A stretch of 31,633 bases of DNA from Candidatus Levyibacteriota bacterium (lineage in GTDB: Bacteria; Patescibacteria; Microgenomatia; Levybacterales; UBA12049): positions 1-31,633 of the forward strand of contig PPGL01000105.1 of NCBI GenBank assembly GCA_003173915.1, written 5' to 3'. A program made the position numbers and the translations under genes. This document shows, piece by piece, positions 1 through 8,032 of the stretch. Every line of letters starts with the position of its first letter. The stretch's first letter is position 1. A model generated the notes under the pieces. The model was not told where the DNA came from, ran no database searches, and was given only the letters and a program-made list of their open reading frames with translations.

Positions 1-398
1 TGCCTTTTAAGTGCTACTTGTGCAGTGTAGATAGCAGATCTTATAACTGCTCTTCTTCTTATCTCATTCATTTTTTTATCACTCTGAGATGCAAGATTAT
101 TTCCATTTTCTGCAAGCGCTGCAGCTAACGAAACTAACACTTGCACATCAGCCGAACTTACGTCTCTATTACCTAATCTTGCACTCCCATTTCCTATTGA
201 AAATCCAGAGAATGGTTTGTGTGTTCTTAAAGTATGATGAACGACATTGGTTTTTACTTCTTTTTTTTCCTCTTCCATTCTTTTTTGCTCTTCTATTTTT
301 TTTAACAATCCTGCAGCTAGCTGAGGGGACTGAAAAGGCTCGAGGGCCGCTGAAATCTCGTTTTGTGGACTCACAATCTCCTGTTTTACTGCTACCAT
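1..398 (-). CDS. Hypothetical protein, 3' end outside window
   Basis: An open frame runs on the reverse strand from an ATG at 398 to the window edge with no stop (132 codons). The protein starts MVAVKQEIVSPQNE. Residues about 32-51 are a Lys/Glu-rich segment (KKIEEQKRMEEEKKEVK) that could form a short coiled coil. After it come a Gly/Ser/Asn-rich stretch (FSGFSIGNGSARLGN) and an Ala-rich helical part (LVSLAAALAENGNN). I see no signal peptide or membrane segment and recognise no family. The forward ORF over the same bases is a low-complexity Leu/Phe shadow. The frame is uninterrupted and the composition protein-like, so I favour a real gene; its function is unknown. Confidence 0.6.
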   Translation of the reverse strand, partial: MVAVKQEIVSPQNEISAALEPFQSPQLAAGLLKKIEEQKRMEEEKKEVKTNVVHHTLRTHKPFSGFSIGNGSARLGNRDVSSADVQVLVSLAAALAENGNNLASQSDKKMNEIRRRAVIRSAIYTAQVALKR

Positions 399-525
399 AG
401 GTAACTAAGTCCTAGCGTAGCAATGATTACCAAGCGAGTCAAGTAATAAATCTGTAAAAAAACTCATGCGCTAAAAACTGCTTTTTTTCTTACAAAAATC
501 GCGTGCAATTCTTATCGATTCACTT

Positions 526-531
526 TATCCT
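526..531 (+). promoter_or_regulatory. Possible -10 for the sugar dehydrogenase gene
   Basis: TATCCT lies 19 nt before the ATG at 551, with GTGCAA at 503-508 as a weak -35 after a 17-nt spacer. No Shine-Dalgarno sequence is visible before the ATG. This is weak support from spacing only. Confidence 0.3.
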
Positions 532-550
532 TGATGAATTGTTTAGACAC

Positions 551-3500
551 ATGAAAAAGCTTTTTGTTTTTTTGGCAGTATTTGTTTCATTGTTTTTCTT
601 ACATACCCCTGCATATGCTCTCCCACCAAATTTCCAAAGACAACTCATTGTTAGCACAGGTCTTAATGCACCAACAGGATTTGCAATCGCTCCTGATGGC
701 CGTATATTTATAACTGAACGCGAAGGCGGAGTACGCGTTGTTAAGAATGGACAACTCCTTGATACTCCATTTACAACACTTCCCTCTGCAGCAACTGGAG
801 ACAGAGGTCTTGCAGGCATAACATTTGATCCGGATTTTTTGCACAATCACTATGTGTATTTTTATTACACCGATGCCGTTGATTTACATAACAAACTCGT
901 CCGCTTTGACGCCTCAGGAGATGTTGCGACAAGCGGTCCGTTGATTTTGTACGAAACACCTGACGAGTCTTTCTCTCTTCACATTGGTGGAACAGTCCAA
1001 TTTGGCCCTGAAGGGAAAATATATGTATCAATTGGAGACAACGGAACATTTCCAAATGCGCAAGATATTACCAATCCTCATGGAAAAGTCATTCGTCTTA
1101 ATCCTGATGGAACAATTCCAACTGATAATCCTTTTTATAATATCCCAGGTGCTGCACAAGAAATTTGGGCAATGGGATTTAGAAATCCGTTTCGTTTTCA
1201 ATTTGATAGCGCAACCGGTGACATATACGAAGGCGATGTTGGCGAAGCATCCTGGGAAGAAATAAATCATATTATCAAAGGTGGAAATTATGGTTGGCCA
1301 GACTGTGAAGGATACTGCAATCCATCAAATCCAAAATATATTGACCCCATTTTTGCCTGGCCGCACGATCCAAACATCGCAGGCGGAAGTGCTGCAAGTG
1401 TTGGCGGACCAGTCTATCATGGAGATATGTTTCCAGCAAGTTTTGCTGGCAAACTTTTCTTTGGCGATTATGCACAAGGATGGATAAAGTACATGAATAC
1501 CGATGGATCTGGTGTAACAGATTTTGAAACAAATTCGGGGGCGGTTGTTGATATGCATGTTGACCCAACGGACGGATCTTTGTATTACTTGGATATTTTC
1601 CCCGGAGCATTGTATAAAGTTATTTATTCAACTGGGAATTCTGCACCTATTGCACAAGCATCTGCCGATGCGACGAGCGGCCCTTCTCCGCTGACAGTCC
1701 ATTTTTCAAGCGCTGGGACAACCGATGCCGATGGCGACACACTCACCTATTTTTGGGATTTTGGTGATGGAACAAATAGCACAGAGACGAATCCAACAAA
1801 AGTTTATAGTACAAACGGCACGTATACTGTCGAGTTACATGTAAGTGATGGGCAGTACACAGACCTTGCTGTTCCAATTGTTATTCAGGTTGGTATTCCA
1901 CCAACAGTCAATATTATCTCCCCTCTTGATAAATCAACCTATAAAGCAGGAGATACAATTAATTATCAAATTCAGGCACAAGATAGTGCGGGAAACAACT
2001 TATCTGGAAATTCTGTACAAACAACCGTTGTCTTTCACCATCAAACACACATTCATCCATTCCTTGGCCCAATTCCTGGAACAACTGGACAGTTTACCAT
2101 TCCAACAACAGGAGAAAGTTCGCCAGTCACTTGGTATGAAATTGATGTAACAGCAACTGATGGCAGTGGACTTGCAACAACAAAAATAATAAATATCTAC
2201 CCAATTGAATCTAATCTTACTTTTACAAGTAACCCAACGGGACTACAAATTTTGCTTGATGGAATACCAACAACAACACCTTTAAGCACAGCAGGTGTTG
2301 TAAACTTCCAAAGAACATTAAGTATCCATCCGTATCAACAGCTAAACGGAAACTACTACACATTCCACAATTGGTCAGATGGCGGCGCGATTACCCATAC
2401 GATTGCAACACCAGACACAGATGCAACGTACTCTGCTCAGTTTGATACAGCAGCTCCATTCCATGCCGAATATTACGATAATTCTGATTTAACAGGTAAT
2501 CCAACAATTGTGAGAGACGAACCTGCTATAAATTTTGATTATGGAGATACGGGTTCTCCAGACCCAAGTATTTCTCATGATACATTTTCCGCGCGCTGGA
2601 CAGCAAACCAATTCTTTGCAGCGGGAAACTACACCTTTACCACAACTACTGATGATGGAGTAAGACTCTATATCGATGGCAATCTTGTGATTGATAAATG
2701 GATTGGGCAGCCAACAACAAGTTACACCACAGCTATTGCTCTTACTGAAGGAATCCATGAAATTAAAATGGAATACTTCCAATCATATGGTGGTGCAGTG
2801 GCGAAGCTTTCGTGGGATTTATCTCCTAACCAACTAACACCTACTCCCACCCCAACGATTTCACCAACTGCAGAACCCACGTCGACACCATCTGTAACGC
2901 CAACAGTCACTCCGACGACAGTACCAACAGTAACGCCTACTCCAACACTTGAACCATCAGCAACGCCAACACAGTCTCCATCACAAACTCCAGCGCCATC
3001 AAGTACACCATCAAATACTCCAGCTCCAACAACTAATCCAACCAATACGCCTGTTCCATCTGAGACACCTAGCCTAACACCACAAATAACAATAACCATT
3101 ACACCACCAACTCCTACGCCAACCTCCGCGCAACCAACGCCCGAACCTACCACTCAACCAACTCCTACCCCTACAAATAGTCAACCACAACCAACTCCAA
3201 CAATCGTTACAACTCTTACCCCAAGTCCAGTGCCAACAATAACACCAATACCAACGCAACCACAAGTGACTCCATTTCCAACACTCACACAAATCCCAAC
3301 TCCAACACCAAGCATATCTCCTTTTCCAAAAAATCATCCACCAAAAGGAAAGCACCATAAAAGCTCATGGAATCACAACATGATGTCCGGATTTTTCAAG
3401 AATATTAAGAACACATTCACAAATATTTTTTCAGACATAAACTTCTTGGCAGCAAAAAAACCGGAAAAAACTGATAGCAAACGACATGGATATTTATCTA

Positions 3501-3583
3501 AAAAAACGCCTTTTTATGAATATAATAATTTTATTCAAAAAGACCGGACAGAATGTCTAAGTAGCTGCACAGTTCACTTCTAA
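551..3583 (+). CDS. Secreted PQQ-type aldose (glucose/sorbosone) dehydrogenase with PKD and PA14 domains
   Basis: A 1010-residue exported protein. The start at 551 is chosen because it begins a signal peptide (MKK, a hydrophobic core, then AYA at residues 21-23 as cleavage site); a GTG at 503 in the same frame would bury it. Residues about 25-360 are a GSDH six-bladed propeller, with HIGGTVQFGPEGKIYVSIGD and later GFRNPFRF and GGNYGWP, the usual landmarks of PQQ-dependent soluble sugar dehydrogenases. A PKD domain follows (about 365-447, YFWDFGDGT), then an Ig-like region (450-545), a beta-rich segment (552-633) and a PA14 carbohydrate-binding domain (636-757, DDGVRLYIDGNLVIDKW). A Pro/Thr/Ser-rich linker covers about 760-927. 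The C-terminal tail is basic, with two Cys near the end and no LPXTG motif or membrane anchor. Likely role: oxidation of extracellular sugars, with attachment to glycans. PQQ dependence is known for the family but not shown here. Confidence 0.85.
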   Translation: MKKLFVFLAVFVSLFFLHTPAYALPPNFQRQLIVSTGLNAPTGFAIAPDGRIFITEREGGVRVVKNGQLLDTPFTTLPSAATGDRGLAGITFDPDFLHNHYVYFYYTDAVDLHNKLVRFDASGDVATSGPLILYETPDESFSLHIGGTVQFGPEGKIYVSIGDNGTFPNAQDITNPHGKVIRLNPDGTIPTDNPFYNIPGAAQEIWAMGFRNPFRFQFDSATGDIYEGDVGEASWEEINHIIKGGNYGWPDCEGYCNPSNPKYIDPIFAWPHDPNIAGGSAASVGGPVYHGDMFPASFAGKLFFGDYAQGWIKYMNTDGSGVTDFETNSGAVVDMHVDPTDGSLYYLDIFPGALYKVIYSTGNSAPIAQASADATSGPSPLTVHFSSAGTTDADGDTLTYFWDFGDGTNSTETNPTKVYSTNGTYTVELHVSDGQYTDLAVPIVIQVGIPPTVNIISPLDKSTYKAGDTINYQIQAQDSAGNNLSGNSVQTTVVFHHQTHIHPFLGPIPGTTGQFTIPTTGESSPVTWYEIDVTATDGSGLATTKIINIYPIESNLTFTSNPTGLQILLDGIPTTTPLSTAGVVNFQRTLSIHPYQQLNGNYYTFHNWSDGGAITHTIATPDTDATYSAQFDTAAPFHAEYYDNSDLTGNPTIVRDEPAINFDYGDTGSPDPSISHDTFSARWTANQFFAAGNYTFTTTTDDGVRLYIDGNLVIDKWIGQPTTSYTTAIALTEGIHEIKMEYFQSYGGAVAKLSWDLSPNQLTPTPTPTISPTAEPTSTPSVTPTVTPTTVPTVTPTPTLEPSATPTQSPSQTPAPSSTPSNTPAPTTNPTNTPVPSETPSLTPQITITITPPTPTPTSAQPTPEPTTQPTPTPTNSQPQPTPTIVTTLTPSPVPTITPIPTQPQVTPFPTLTQIPTPTPSISPFPKNHPPKGKHHKSSWNHNMMSGFFKNIKNTFTNIFSDINFLAAKKPEKTDSKRHGYLSKKTPFYEYNNFIQKDRTECLSSCTVHF
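2830..3330 (+). repeat. Pro/Thr-coding low-complexity repeat tract
   Basis: About 500 bp of degenerate ACN/CCN codon repeats inside the dehydrogenase gene encode a TPTP/TPS/EPT-type linker. It looks like a cell-surface spacer, probably O-glycosylated or extended. The repeat also generates long open frames on the reverse strand (Gly/Val- and Trp-rich), which are artefacts. Such a tract is prone to length variation. Confidence 0.85.
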
Positions 3584-3618
3584 TTTGATTCCATTTTCCA
3601 ACTACCAAATTCTAGATC

Positions 3619-3646
3619 TTGCAAAAATTGGTTGGTGTGCTAGAAT
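3619..3646 (+). promoter_or_regulatory. Promoter of the 3659 gene
   Basis: TTGCAA (3619-3624), a 16-nt spacer, then TAGAAT (3641-3646). The ATG follows 12 nt later, so the leader would be only a few bases long. Confidence 0.5.
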
Positions 3647-3658
3647 GATTCAGAATTT

Positions 3659-4357
3659 ATGCCTCCAAAAATAGTACATGTACCAACAGGACCTGAATCA
3701 CGACATCCCTTTGGATTTACTTGGCCAGTCTCACCAAGACCAGCAGGATCAGAGGGATTTTATGTGGGAGGATCCCCTAGAACTCCAACTGTTACAACGA
3801 GAGAACCTTCATCTACTGCTCCATCTATTCGAGAGATACAACAGAGTCTTCCTTATAAGGATGGGAGTTTTATCAAACTTCCCCTCTCTTTTCCACAATC
3901 TCCACAACCAGTCGTTTTGAAACCAGGAGAGGCCCTTCCGTGGGCAGAAGTAGATAGCGAAAATTATATGCTTGTACTTACGCGCGGGAATACAGTTGGA
4001 GTTTTACAACTTCCTCAAGCAATAGTAGCAGACGCAACAGAAAGCTTAAAACAAGCACTAGCGTTAGCGATAAAAATGGACTTAAAGATGGGAACTTCTC
4101 AAGTCTCTCCAGAAGAGTATTCTGTAACAGCATCGATTATTGGTGGAAAAAAAGTAGATCCATGGGCGCTCATGAATAATTTGAAACAATTTTGTGGTGT
4201 TTCAGAAAAGATTCAACGATACCCTCTTCCAGAAAATGGACATTTTGCTGTAGCAATTGATACATTTGGTTACCCACTGCTTCTCACCGACGTCCCAAGC
4301 GAACTATTAAAACCCAGAGAGCAAACAAGTCCTCAAGGACGCCGAGACAGAAACTAA
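3659..4357 (+). CDS. Hypothetical protein, 232 aa
   Basis: I do not recognise this protein. The N-terminal 75 residues are rich in Pro, Gly, Ser and Thr (MPPKIVHVPTGPESRHPFGF...) and look disordered. Residues about 80-225 look folded, with alternating beta strands (ENYMLVLTRGNTVGVLQL; HFAVAIDTFGYPLLLTDVP) around a helical part (ATESLKQALALAIKMDLKM). There is no signal peptide or membrane span. It resembles in style the orphan proteins of the 10-20.7 kb block (disordered N-terminus, small alpha/beta body), but I could not align it convincingly with them. It is monocistronic behind its own promoter, and the next gene has a separate Shine-Dalgarno sequence. Confidence 0.7.
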   Translation: MPPKIVHVPTGPESRHPFGFTWPVSPRPAGSEGFYVGGSPRTPTVTTREPSSTAPSIREIQQSLPYKDGSFIKLPLSFPQSPQPVVLKPGEALPWAEVDSENYMLVLTRGNTVGVLQLPQAIVADATESLKQALALAIKMDLKMGTSQVSPEEYSVTASIIGGKKVDPWALMNNLKQFCGVSEKIQRYPLPENGHFAVAIDTFGYPLLLTDVPSELLKPREQTSPQGRRDRN

Positions 4358-4370
4358 TAAGAACCATACT

Positions 4371-4468
4371 TCCGCTTTTATTTCTTATTCTATTATTCAC
4401 TATTTATTATTTCGTATTCGTTATTGGTTATTGATTATTTCTTATTCATTTTTATTTACTTCCTTCTT
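4371..4468 (+). other. AT-rich, G-poor tract with TATTTCTTATTC-like repeats
   Basis: Between the 3659 and 4536 genes the forward strand is almost entirely T, A and C. Irregular copies of TTATTTCTTATTC occur near 4378 and 4437 and variants lie between. No gene is seen. It may hold the promoter of the downstream gene (TTGATT near 4431), but no convincing -35/-10 pair can be fixed. Confidence 0.4.
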
Positions 4469-4522
4469 ACCTCCTCCTGATAGGTTTATTAACCCACTTC
4501 GTTAGTGTGATGACATACAGAA

Positions 4523-4528
4523 AGGAGG
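4523..4528 (+). promoter_or_regulatory. Strong Shine-Dalgarno site (AGGAGG)
   Basis: AGGAGG lies 7 nt before the ATG at 4536. It is one of only two strong Shine-Dalgarno sequences in the window (the other precedes rplL). It is complementary to ACCTCCT at 4469-4475, which could mask it in an RNA hairpin. Confidence 0.85.
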
Positions 4529-4535
4529 TGGTACG

Positions 4536-4799
4536 ATGGGGCTTATTGCAATGATTGTTTTAGGAGCAATTGCAGGATGGATCGCTTCACTGATTAGTCG
4601 CAGCAATACTGGACTATTAATGGATATCATTTTAGGTATTGTTGGCGCTGTAATTGGAGGATTTATCATGACATTTTTTGGACAACCAGGTATTACTGGA
4701 TTTGACTTTTATAGTCTTGTTGTTTCTGTCATTGGAGCTGTTGTGCTCATTTGGGTTGGAAGACTTCTTACTGGATCAACCGGAAGAGCATATAGGTAA
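4536..4799 (+). CDS. GlsB/YeaQ/YmgE family small membrane protein
   Basis: An 87-residue hydrophobic protein of the transglycosylase-associated / GlsB family, which in other bacteria is linked to envelope stress. Three membrane segments are visible: about 3-21 (IAMIVLGAIAGWIASLI), 28-48 (LLMDIILGIVGAVIGGFIM) and 58-78 (YSLVVSVIGAVVLIWVGRLL). The internal Gly pattern (GAIAGWIAS, GIVGAVIGGF) is typical of the family, and the length matches the usual 80-90 residues. The start is fixed by the Shine-Dalgarno site at 4523. The following stress-like gene at 4939 has its own promoter. Confidence 0.85.
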   Translation: MGLIAMIVLGAIAGWIASLISRSNTGLLMDIILGIVGAVIGGFIMTFFGQPGITGFDFYSLVVSVIGAVVLIWVGRLLTGSTGRAYR

Positions 4800-4823
4800 A
4801 CAGAAACCATAAAAGAAAAAGCA

Positions 4824-4849
4824 AACTATCACGCATCGACGTGATAGTT
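4824..4849 (+). terminator. Hairpin downstream of the GlsB-like gene
   Basis: A perfect 10-bp stem, AACTATCACG (4824-4833) pairing with CGTGATAGTT (4840-4849), with a 6-nt loop. It lies 24 nt after the stop. No U tract follows, so it may be a weak terminator or an mRNA-stabilising 3' hairpin. Confidence 0.55.
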
Positions 4850-4904
4850 GCTGTGATATGTTAATATGCTTTCTTAAAATATTTTTACCACTATTTCTCA
4901 CGCG

Positions 4905-4932
4905 TTTAACAGAACCTATCTATTATTAGTCT
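4905..4932 (+). promoter_or_regulatory. Promoter of the 4939 gene, leaderless type
   Basis: TTTAAC (4905-4910), a 16-nt spacer, then TAGTCT (4927-4932), which ends exactly 6 nt before the ATG at 4939. The transcript should start at or next to the start codon. Confidence 0.5.
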
Positions 4933-4938
4933 CTAGAT

Positions 4939-5553
4939 ATGGTGTACACAGTACTTGGGATGTTTGATACTGTTTCAAAAGTGGAGCACTTAGTACTTGA
5001 TGCAGAAGCTGCAGGATTTCCTCAGGAAAGAATTTCATGTATGTTGCGTTTTCCAAAAACGCTTTCTCAAAACTATGCACTGTATGCCACTATTGATATC
5101 TTACTTGATCTGTACAAACTAACAATTCCGTCTATCGGAACAGTGTTTATTGGTGGTCCTCTTACTGCATCATTTGGCCTTATTGGTGCGACAAATGAAA
5201 CAATTACCAAGGCAGCAACTGGTCTTGTTGCAGGAGGAATGGTCGGAGCATGTATCGGACTTGGAATGTCAAAATCTTCAGCACTCTCTTTTGAAAAAAA
5301 AATTTGTGGGGGGAAAATATTGGTTGGTATTCCCGCAACAGAAGATGAAATTCCTTTCATTCAAGAACTTTTCTCTCAGCATCATGGGAAAGATACTGTA
5401 GTTATCAAAACACCAACTCATCAGTATCCCTATCTTCTCTCATCAATTGCTACAAATCAGTCTTCTATAAAACACTACACCTCTTTGTACATGGGAGCAA
5501 AAGGTGGGAAAAAATATATGTCTTCACATGCAAAAAAGCAAAAAAATACGTAG
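4939..5553 (+). CDS. YflT/general-stress-protein-like membrane protein, 204 aa
   Basis: The N-terminus (VLGMFDTVSKVEHLVLDAEAAGF) resembles the start of YflT/GSP17M-type heat-induced stress proteins, where a ferredoxin-like module handles 'inter-conversion of sensed stress'; the biochemical role is not established. Two Gly/Ala-rich hydrophobic segments lie about 65-83 (SIGTVFIGGPLTASFGLIG) and 95-112 (ATGLVAGGMVGACIGLGM), and a second alpha/beta part follows (GIPATEDEIPFIQELF). The C-terminus is basic (AKGGKKYMSSHAKKQK). It sits after the GlsB-like gene, also stress-linked in other bacteria, but behind its own promoter. The family call rests on pattern only. Confidence 0.55.
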   Translation: MVYTVLGMFDTVSKVEHLVLDAEAAGFPQERISCMLRFPKTLSQNYALYATIDILLDLYKLTIPSIGTVFIGGPLTASFGLIGATNETITKAATGLVAGGMVGACIGLGMSKSSALSFEKKICGGKILVGIPATEDEIPFIQELFSQHHGKDTVVIKTPTHQYPYLLSSIATNQSSIKHYTSLYMGAKGGKKYMSSHAKKQKNT

Positions 5554-5563
5554 AGCAGAAGTA

Positions 5564-6205
5564 TTATAAAAATGCCACCCCAAAAAGCGCACTCGCAAGT
5601 CCTAACAAACTCCCACCAATAACGTCAGAAAGCCAGTGTTCGCCTAAATAAATTCTACTTGTCATCATGGTAATATCGTAGGCAATCAGCAAACCCAAAA
5701 CTAACATTTTTTGTATGTGAGTCAACTTTTTATTTTTCCAAACAATAAAAAATAGCACGGTTGTTAAAAACAATGCGCGAGCAGCATGACCAGATGGGTA
5801 AGAGTTTTGTGTACTTACATAAAATTGTGGAAAGTTAAAGACGTCATGAGTCCGTAACATAAATCGAGGTGGAGGTAAATGGTTTACAAATGTCTTTCCA
5901 AACACTTCTATACCGTGAAAAGCGAGATAAAAAAATAGAACAATAATTCCCATCAATTTTCTATAAATAATAAGTATTATAAGCAAAATTACACTTACAA
6001 TTTCAAACTTTCCAACATCACTCAGGAAAGAAAATGGTCCATCAACTTTTGTAGGCAAATGATCCTGAAGTCTTACTGTTGTATTAAAATCTACGTGGAC
6101 AAAAAGGTTCTTATGGACAAGGTAAGAAAAGAAAATAAAGAATGCAAAGCCACCTGCTCCAGCAAACAGAAAAACCCACCGCGTATTTTTTGGATTTTTT
6201 GACAT
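5564..6205 (-). CDS. PAP2-family membrane phosphatase
   Basis: A 213-residue integral membrane protein with the three PAP2 signatures in order: KTFVNHLPPPRF near residue 105 (a K...RP-like motif with the last Pro replaced by Phe), PSGHAAR near 137, and SRIYLGEHWLSD near 184 (SR-x5-H-x3-D). It has about five to six hydrophobic segments, with one at the N-terminus after MSKNPKNTR. Such enzymes dephosphorylate lipid phosphates, for example undecaprenyl pyrophosphate or phosphatidate; the substrate cannot be read from sequence. It is convergent with the 4939 gene (10 nt between stops). TATCAT at 6212-6217 ends 6 nt before its ATG, the same leaderless arrangement seen elsewhere in the window. Confidence 0.88.
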   Translation of the reverse strand: MSKNPKNTRWVFLFAGAGGFAFFIFFSYLVHKNLFVHVDFNTTVRLQDHLPTKVDGPFSFLSDVGKFEIVSVILLIILIIYRKLMGIIVLFFYLAFHGIEVFGKTFVNHLPPPRFMLRTHDVFNFPQFYVSTQNSYPSGHAARALFLTTVLFFIVWKNKKLTHIQKMLVLGLLIAYDITMMTSRIYLGEHWLSDVIGGSLLGLASALFGVAFL

Positions 6206-6271
6206 ATGTATATGATAACAAAAAACTCTGCGCCAAACATCCTTTATTTACAAACAAAACCAAACAGTCGC

Positions 6272-6299
6272 TTGCAAATTTTCTCAACTGTACTATAAC
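6272..6299 (+). promoter_or_regulatory. Promoter of the 6308 gene
   Basis: TTGCAA (6272-6277), a 16-nt spacer, then TATAAC (6294-6299). The ATG is 8 nt downstream, so the transcript is probably leaderless or nearly so. Confidence 0.55.
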
Positions 6300-6307
6300 T
6301 AAAATGC

Positions 6308-6751
6308 ATGGTCAGTCGTCGGGAATTTGAAGAGCTCCATCTTGATCAAAGAGGTTTGCTTAACAGATTGGCCTCTCCACTCGAAGACCAAGTAGACATC
6401 CCGCAGTGGCATGAAAAGCTCGCACATGTTGAAAGACAAATTCCTGCCTTTACAAAGCAAGATATGGAAGGAGCAGGAGAAGGATTTAAGGGAATTACAA
6501 CAGTTGACGGGATAAGCTGGTCTTGGTGGATTATCAAAGAAGCATTTCAACTTCCTCATCAATATATTGATACACGAGGGAAAGTGACGGCGCAGAAAGA
6601 CTGGGCATTTCTATCATTTTCTACACCACTTCGAACTCCTGAAGAAATAACCAAGGCACGAGAGTTTGCTCAGCAGTACGGACGTGCGTTGCAATGCGTT
6701 CTTATTCAAAGAGCTTACGATGCACGAAGCCAATTTGGTCTTCGGAGGTAA
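6308..6751 (+). CDS. Hypothetical protein, 147 aa
   Basis: I do not recognise this protein. It is soluble and has no signal peptide. An N-terminal helical part (EFEELHLDQRGLLNRLASPLEDQ) is followed by a Trp-rich segment (GISWSWWIIKEAF) and a C-terminal half with PEEITKAREFAQQYGRALQCVLIQRAYDA, probably strand-helix-strand. It is convergent with galU with only 6 nt between stops. An out-of-frame ATG at 6304 lies 4 nt upstream. The start is chosen from the promoter position and the open frame. Confidence 0.65.
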   Translation: MVSRREFEELHLDQRGLLNRLASPLEDQVDIPQWHEKLAHVERQIPAFTKQDMEGAGEGFKGITTVDGISWSWWIIKEAFQLPHQYIDTRGKVTAQKDWAFLSFSTPLRTPEEITKAREFAQQYGRALQCVLIQRAYDARSQFGLRR

Positions 6752-6757
6752 TAATAG

Positions 6758-7651
6758 CTATACACGCAGTGATTTTAAAAACTCAGTAAATTCTTCGGAA
6801 ATGTCTGGGTGTTCGAGTGCAAACTCAACAACCGTCTTCATATATTCCAGCTTATTCCCTGTATCATAATATTTTCCATCTTTCACTTCGTATGCAAGAA
6901 CTCTCTTCCCATCGCCTAACATCAATTTTAGGGCATCGTTATAATATAATTCGTCGCCTTCATTTAAGTTACTTTGAGCTCTATCTAAATAATCAAAAAT
7001 GTCTGGTGTAAAAATAAATCCAGATACCGTTGCCAAATCAGATGGCGCATTTTGCTTCCCTGGTTTTTCGATAATTTTGTCAATATCTATAAGTCCCGAA
7101 CGAATTTCTTTTCCTCCAGCAAATCCATATCGTTCGTAATCCTCATCCTTTTGCGCTTTTATGGATGCCAAAACCGAACACTCAAATTCTTCATAAACTT
7201 CAATGAGTTGTTGAAAACGTGATTTTGGCGACGCTTTAATAAAATCATCACTCCAGGTATATAGGAATGGCTCATCTCCAATAATCTGGCGAACATTTAG
7301 AAGTGGCGTCCCATTTCCATATGGTCCTTTCTGCCTAACATAAATAAAATTTGCCATATCCGCAACTTCTTCGATTGATTCAAGAAGTGGAAGTTTTTTT
7401 GGTCCTCCCATGCGAAGATTTTCAACAAGCTCCATAGAAGGTTTATCAAAATGGTCTTCAATGGTACGTTTGTGGTATCCAGTAACAATAATAATATCCT
7501 CAATTCCTGCAGCAACTGCTTCCTCAACAACATACTGAATAACAGGCTTATCAACAACTGGAAGCATTTCTTTTGGCATGGCCTTGGTCTGGGGAAGAAA
7601 TCTGGTTCCAAAACCAGCTGCAGGAATAACTGCCTTACGAATCTTTTTCAT
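6758..7651 (-). CDS. galU: UTP-glucose-1-phosphate uridylyltransferase
   Basis: A 297-residue cytoplasmic enzyme that makes UDP-glucose from UTP and glucose-1-phosphate. The N-terminus has the nucleotide-binding signature GFGTRFLPQTKAMPKEMLPV, followed by PVIQYVVEEAVAAGI and IIIVTGYHKRTIEDHFD. Later GalU motifs include RQKGPYGNGTPLL, IIEKPGK and GKYYDTGNKLEYMKTVVEFAL. The length is typical. The start at 7651 is used because an upstream in-frame extension to 7756 reads through a TGTCAT...ATGACA intergenic palindrome. UDP-glucose is a donor or precursor for the trehalose-phosphate synthase, GalT and glycosyltransferases encoded further along. Confidence 0.95.
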   Translation of the reverse strand: MKKIRKAVIPAAGFGTRFLPQTKAMPKEMLPVVDKPVIQYVVEEAVAAGIEDIIIVTGYHKRTIEDHFDKPSMELVENLRMGGPKKLPLLESIEEVADMANFIYVRQKGPYGNGTPLLNVRQIIGDEPFLYTWSDDFIKASPKSRFQQLIEVYEEFECSVLASIKAQKDEDYERYGFAGGKEIRSGLIDIDKIIEKPGKQNAPSDLATVSGFIFTPDIFDYLDRAQSNLNEGDELYYNDALKLMLGDGKRVLAYEVKDGKYYDTGNKLEYMKTVVEFALEHPDISEEFTEFLKSLRV

Positions 7652-7659
7652 AGTTCTTA

Positions 7660-7755
7660 TGTCATCCCGACCGAGTGTAACGAGTGGAGGGATTTCATTC
7701 AAATTAGTCACAGAACTCTTTTGTGTGAGATTCCTCGACCACGCTCGGAATGACA
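7660..7755. repeat. TGTCAT...ATGACA intergenic palindromic element
   Basis: The ends are inverted: TGTCATCCCGA at 7660-7670 and TCGGAATGACA at 7745-7755 (10 of 11 matching). An internal stretch of about 75 nt contains GAGTGTAACGAGTGG and GAGATTCCTCGA. It sits between galU and secE. It is one of several such elements in the window. Confidence 0.75.
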
Positions 7756-7787
7756 AATTGGTATTTTCTATTCTAACCTTTCATCTC

Positions 7788-7817
7788 TTTACATGTCAAT
7801 CGATTTTGTGTTACAAT
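7788..7817 (+). promoter_or_regulatory. Promoter of the secE-nusG-rplK-rplA operon
   Basis: TTTACA (7788-7793), an 18-nt spacer, then TACAAT (7812-7817). The secE ATG lies 17 nt beyond the -10, so the leader is about 10 nt. Confidence 0.55.
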
Positions 7818-7834
7818 TACCAGACTAGTGCAGT

Positions 7835-8017
7835 ATGTCTACACCTCTTAGCTTCTTAATGGAAACCCGTGAGGAGCTGAAAAAAGTGATCTGGCCGACA
7901 CGCCAAGAGGTAATTAGACTTACAGGAGTCGTAATCGGCGTAAGCGCAATAGTAGGCCTTTTTATAGGTGGCCTCGATTTTATTTTTACGAAACTCCTCT
8001 CACTATTAATTAAGTAA
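7835..8017 (+). CDS. secE: Preprotein translocase subunit SecE
   Basis: A 60-residue single-span subunit of the SecYEG channel. The conserved amphipathic helix REELKKVIWPTRQEVIR is clear, followed by one membrane segment (VIGVSAIVGLFIGGLDFIF). The length matches minimal SecE proteins. It is the first gene of the classic secE-nusG-rplK-rplA order, 15 nt before nusG. Confidence 0.95.
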   Translation: MSTPLSFLMETREELKKVIWPTRQEVIRLTGVVIGVSAIVGLFIGGLDFIFTKLLSLLIK

Positions 8018-8032
8018 TTCAGAATTAAAAAT

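Noticed and set aside
89..400. Forward ORF of 103 codons near the window start
   Set aside because: It is Leu/Phe-rich low complexity and opposes a better reverse-strand frame (398 to 1) with normal protein composition.
2722..3358. Long reverse-strand ORFs (Gly/Val-rich and Trp-rich) across the dehydrogenase linker
   Set aside because: They are mirror readings of the ACN/CCN Pro/Thr repeat; their composition is dictated by the repeat.
7652..7756. N-terminal extension of galU
   Set aside because: The extra 35 codons cover the intergenic TGTCAT...ATGACA element and have no counterpart in GalU proteins.
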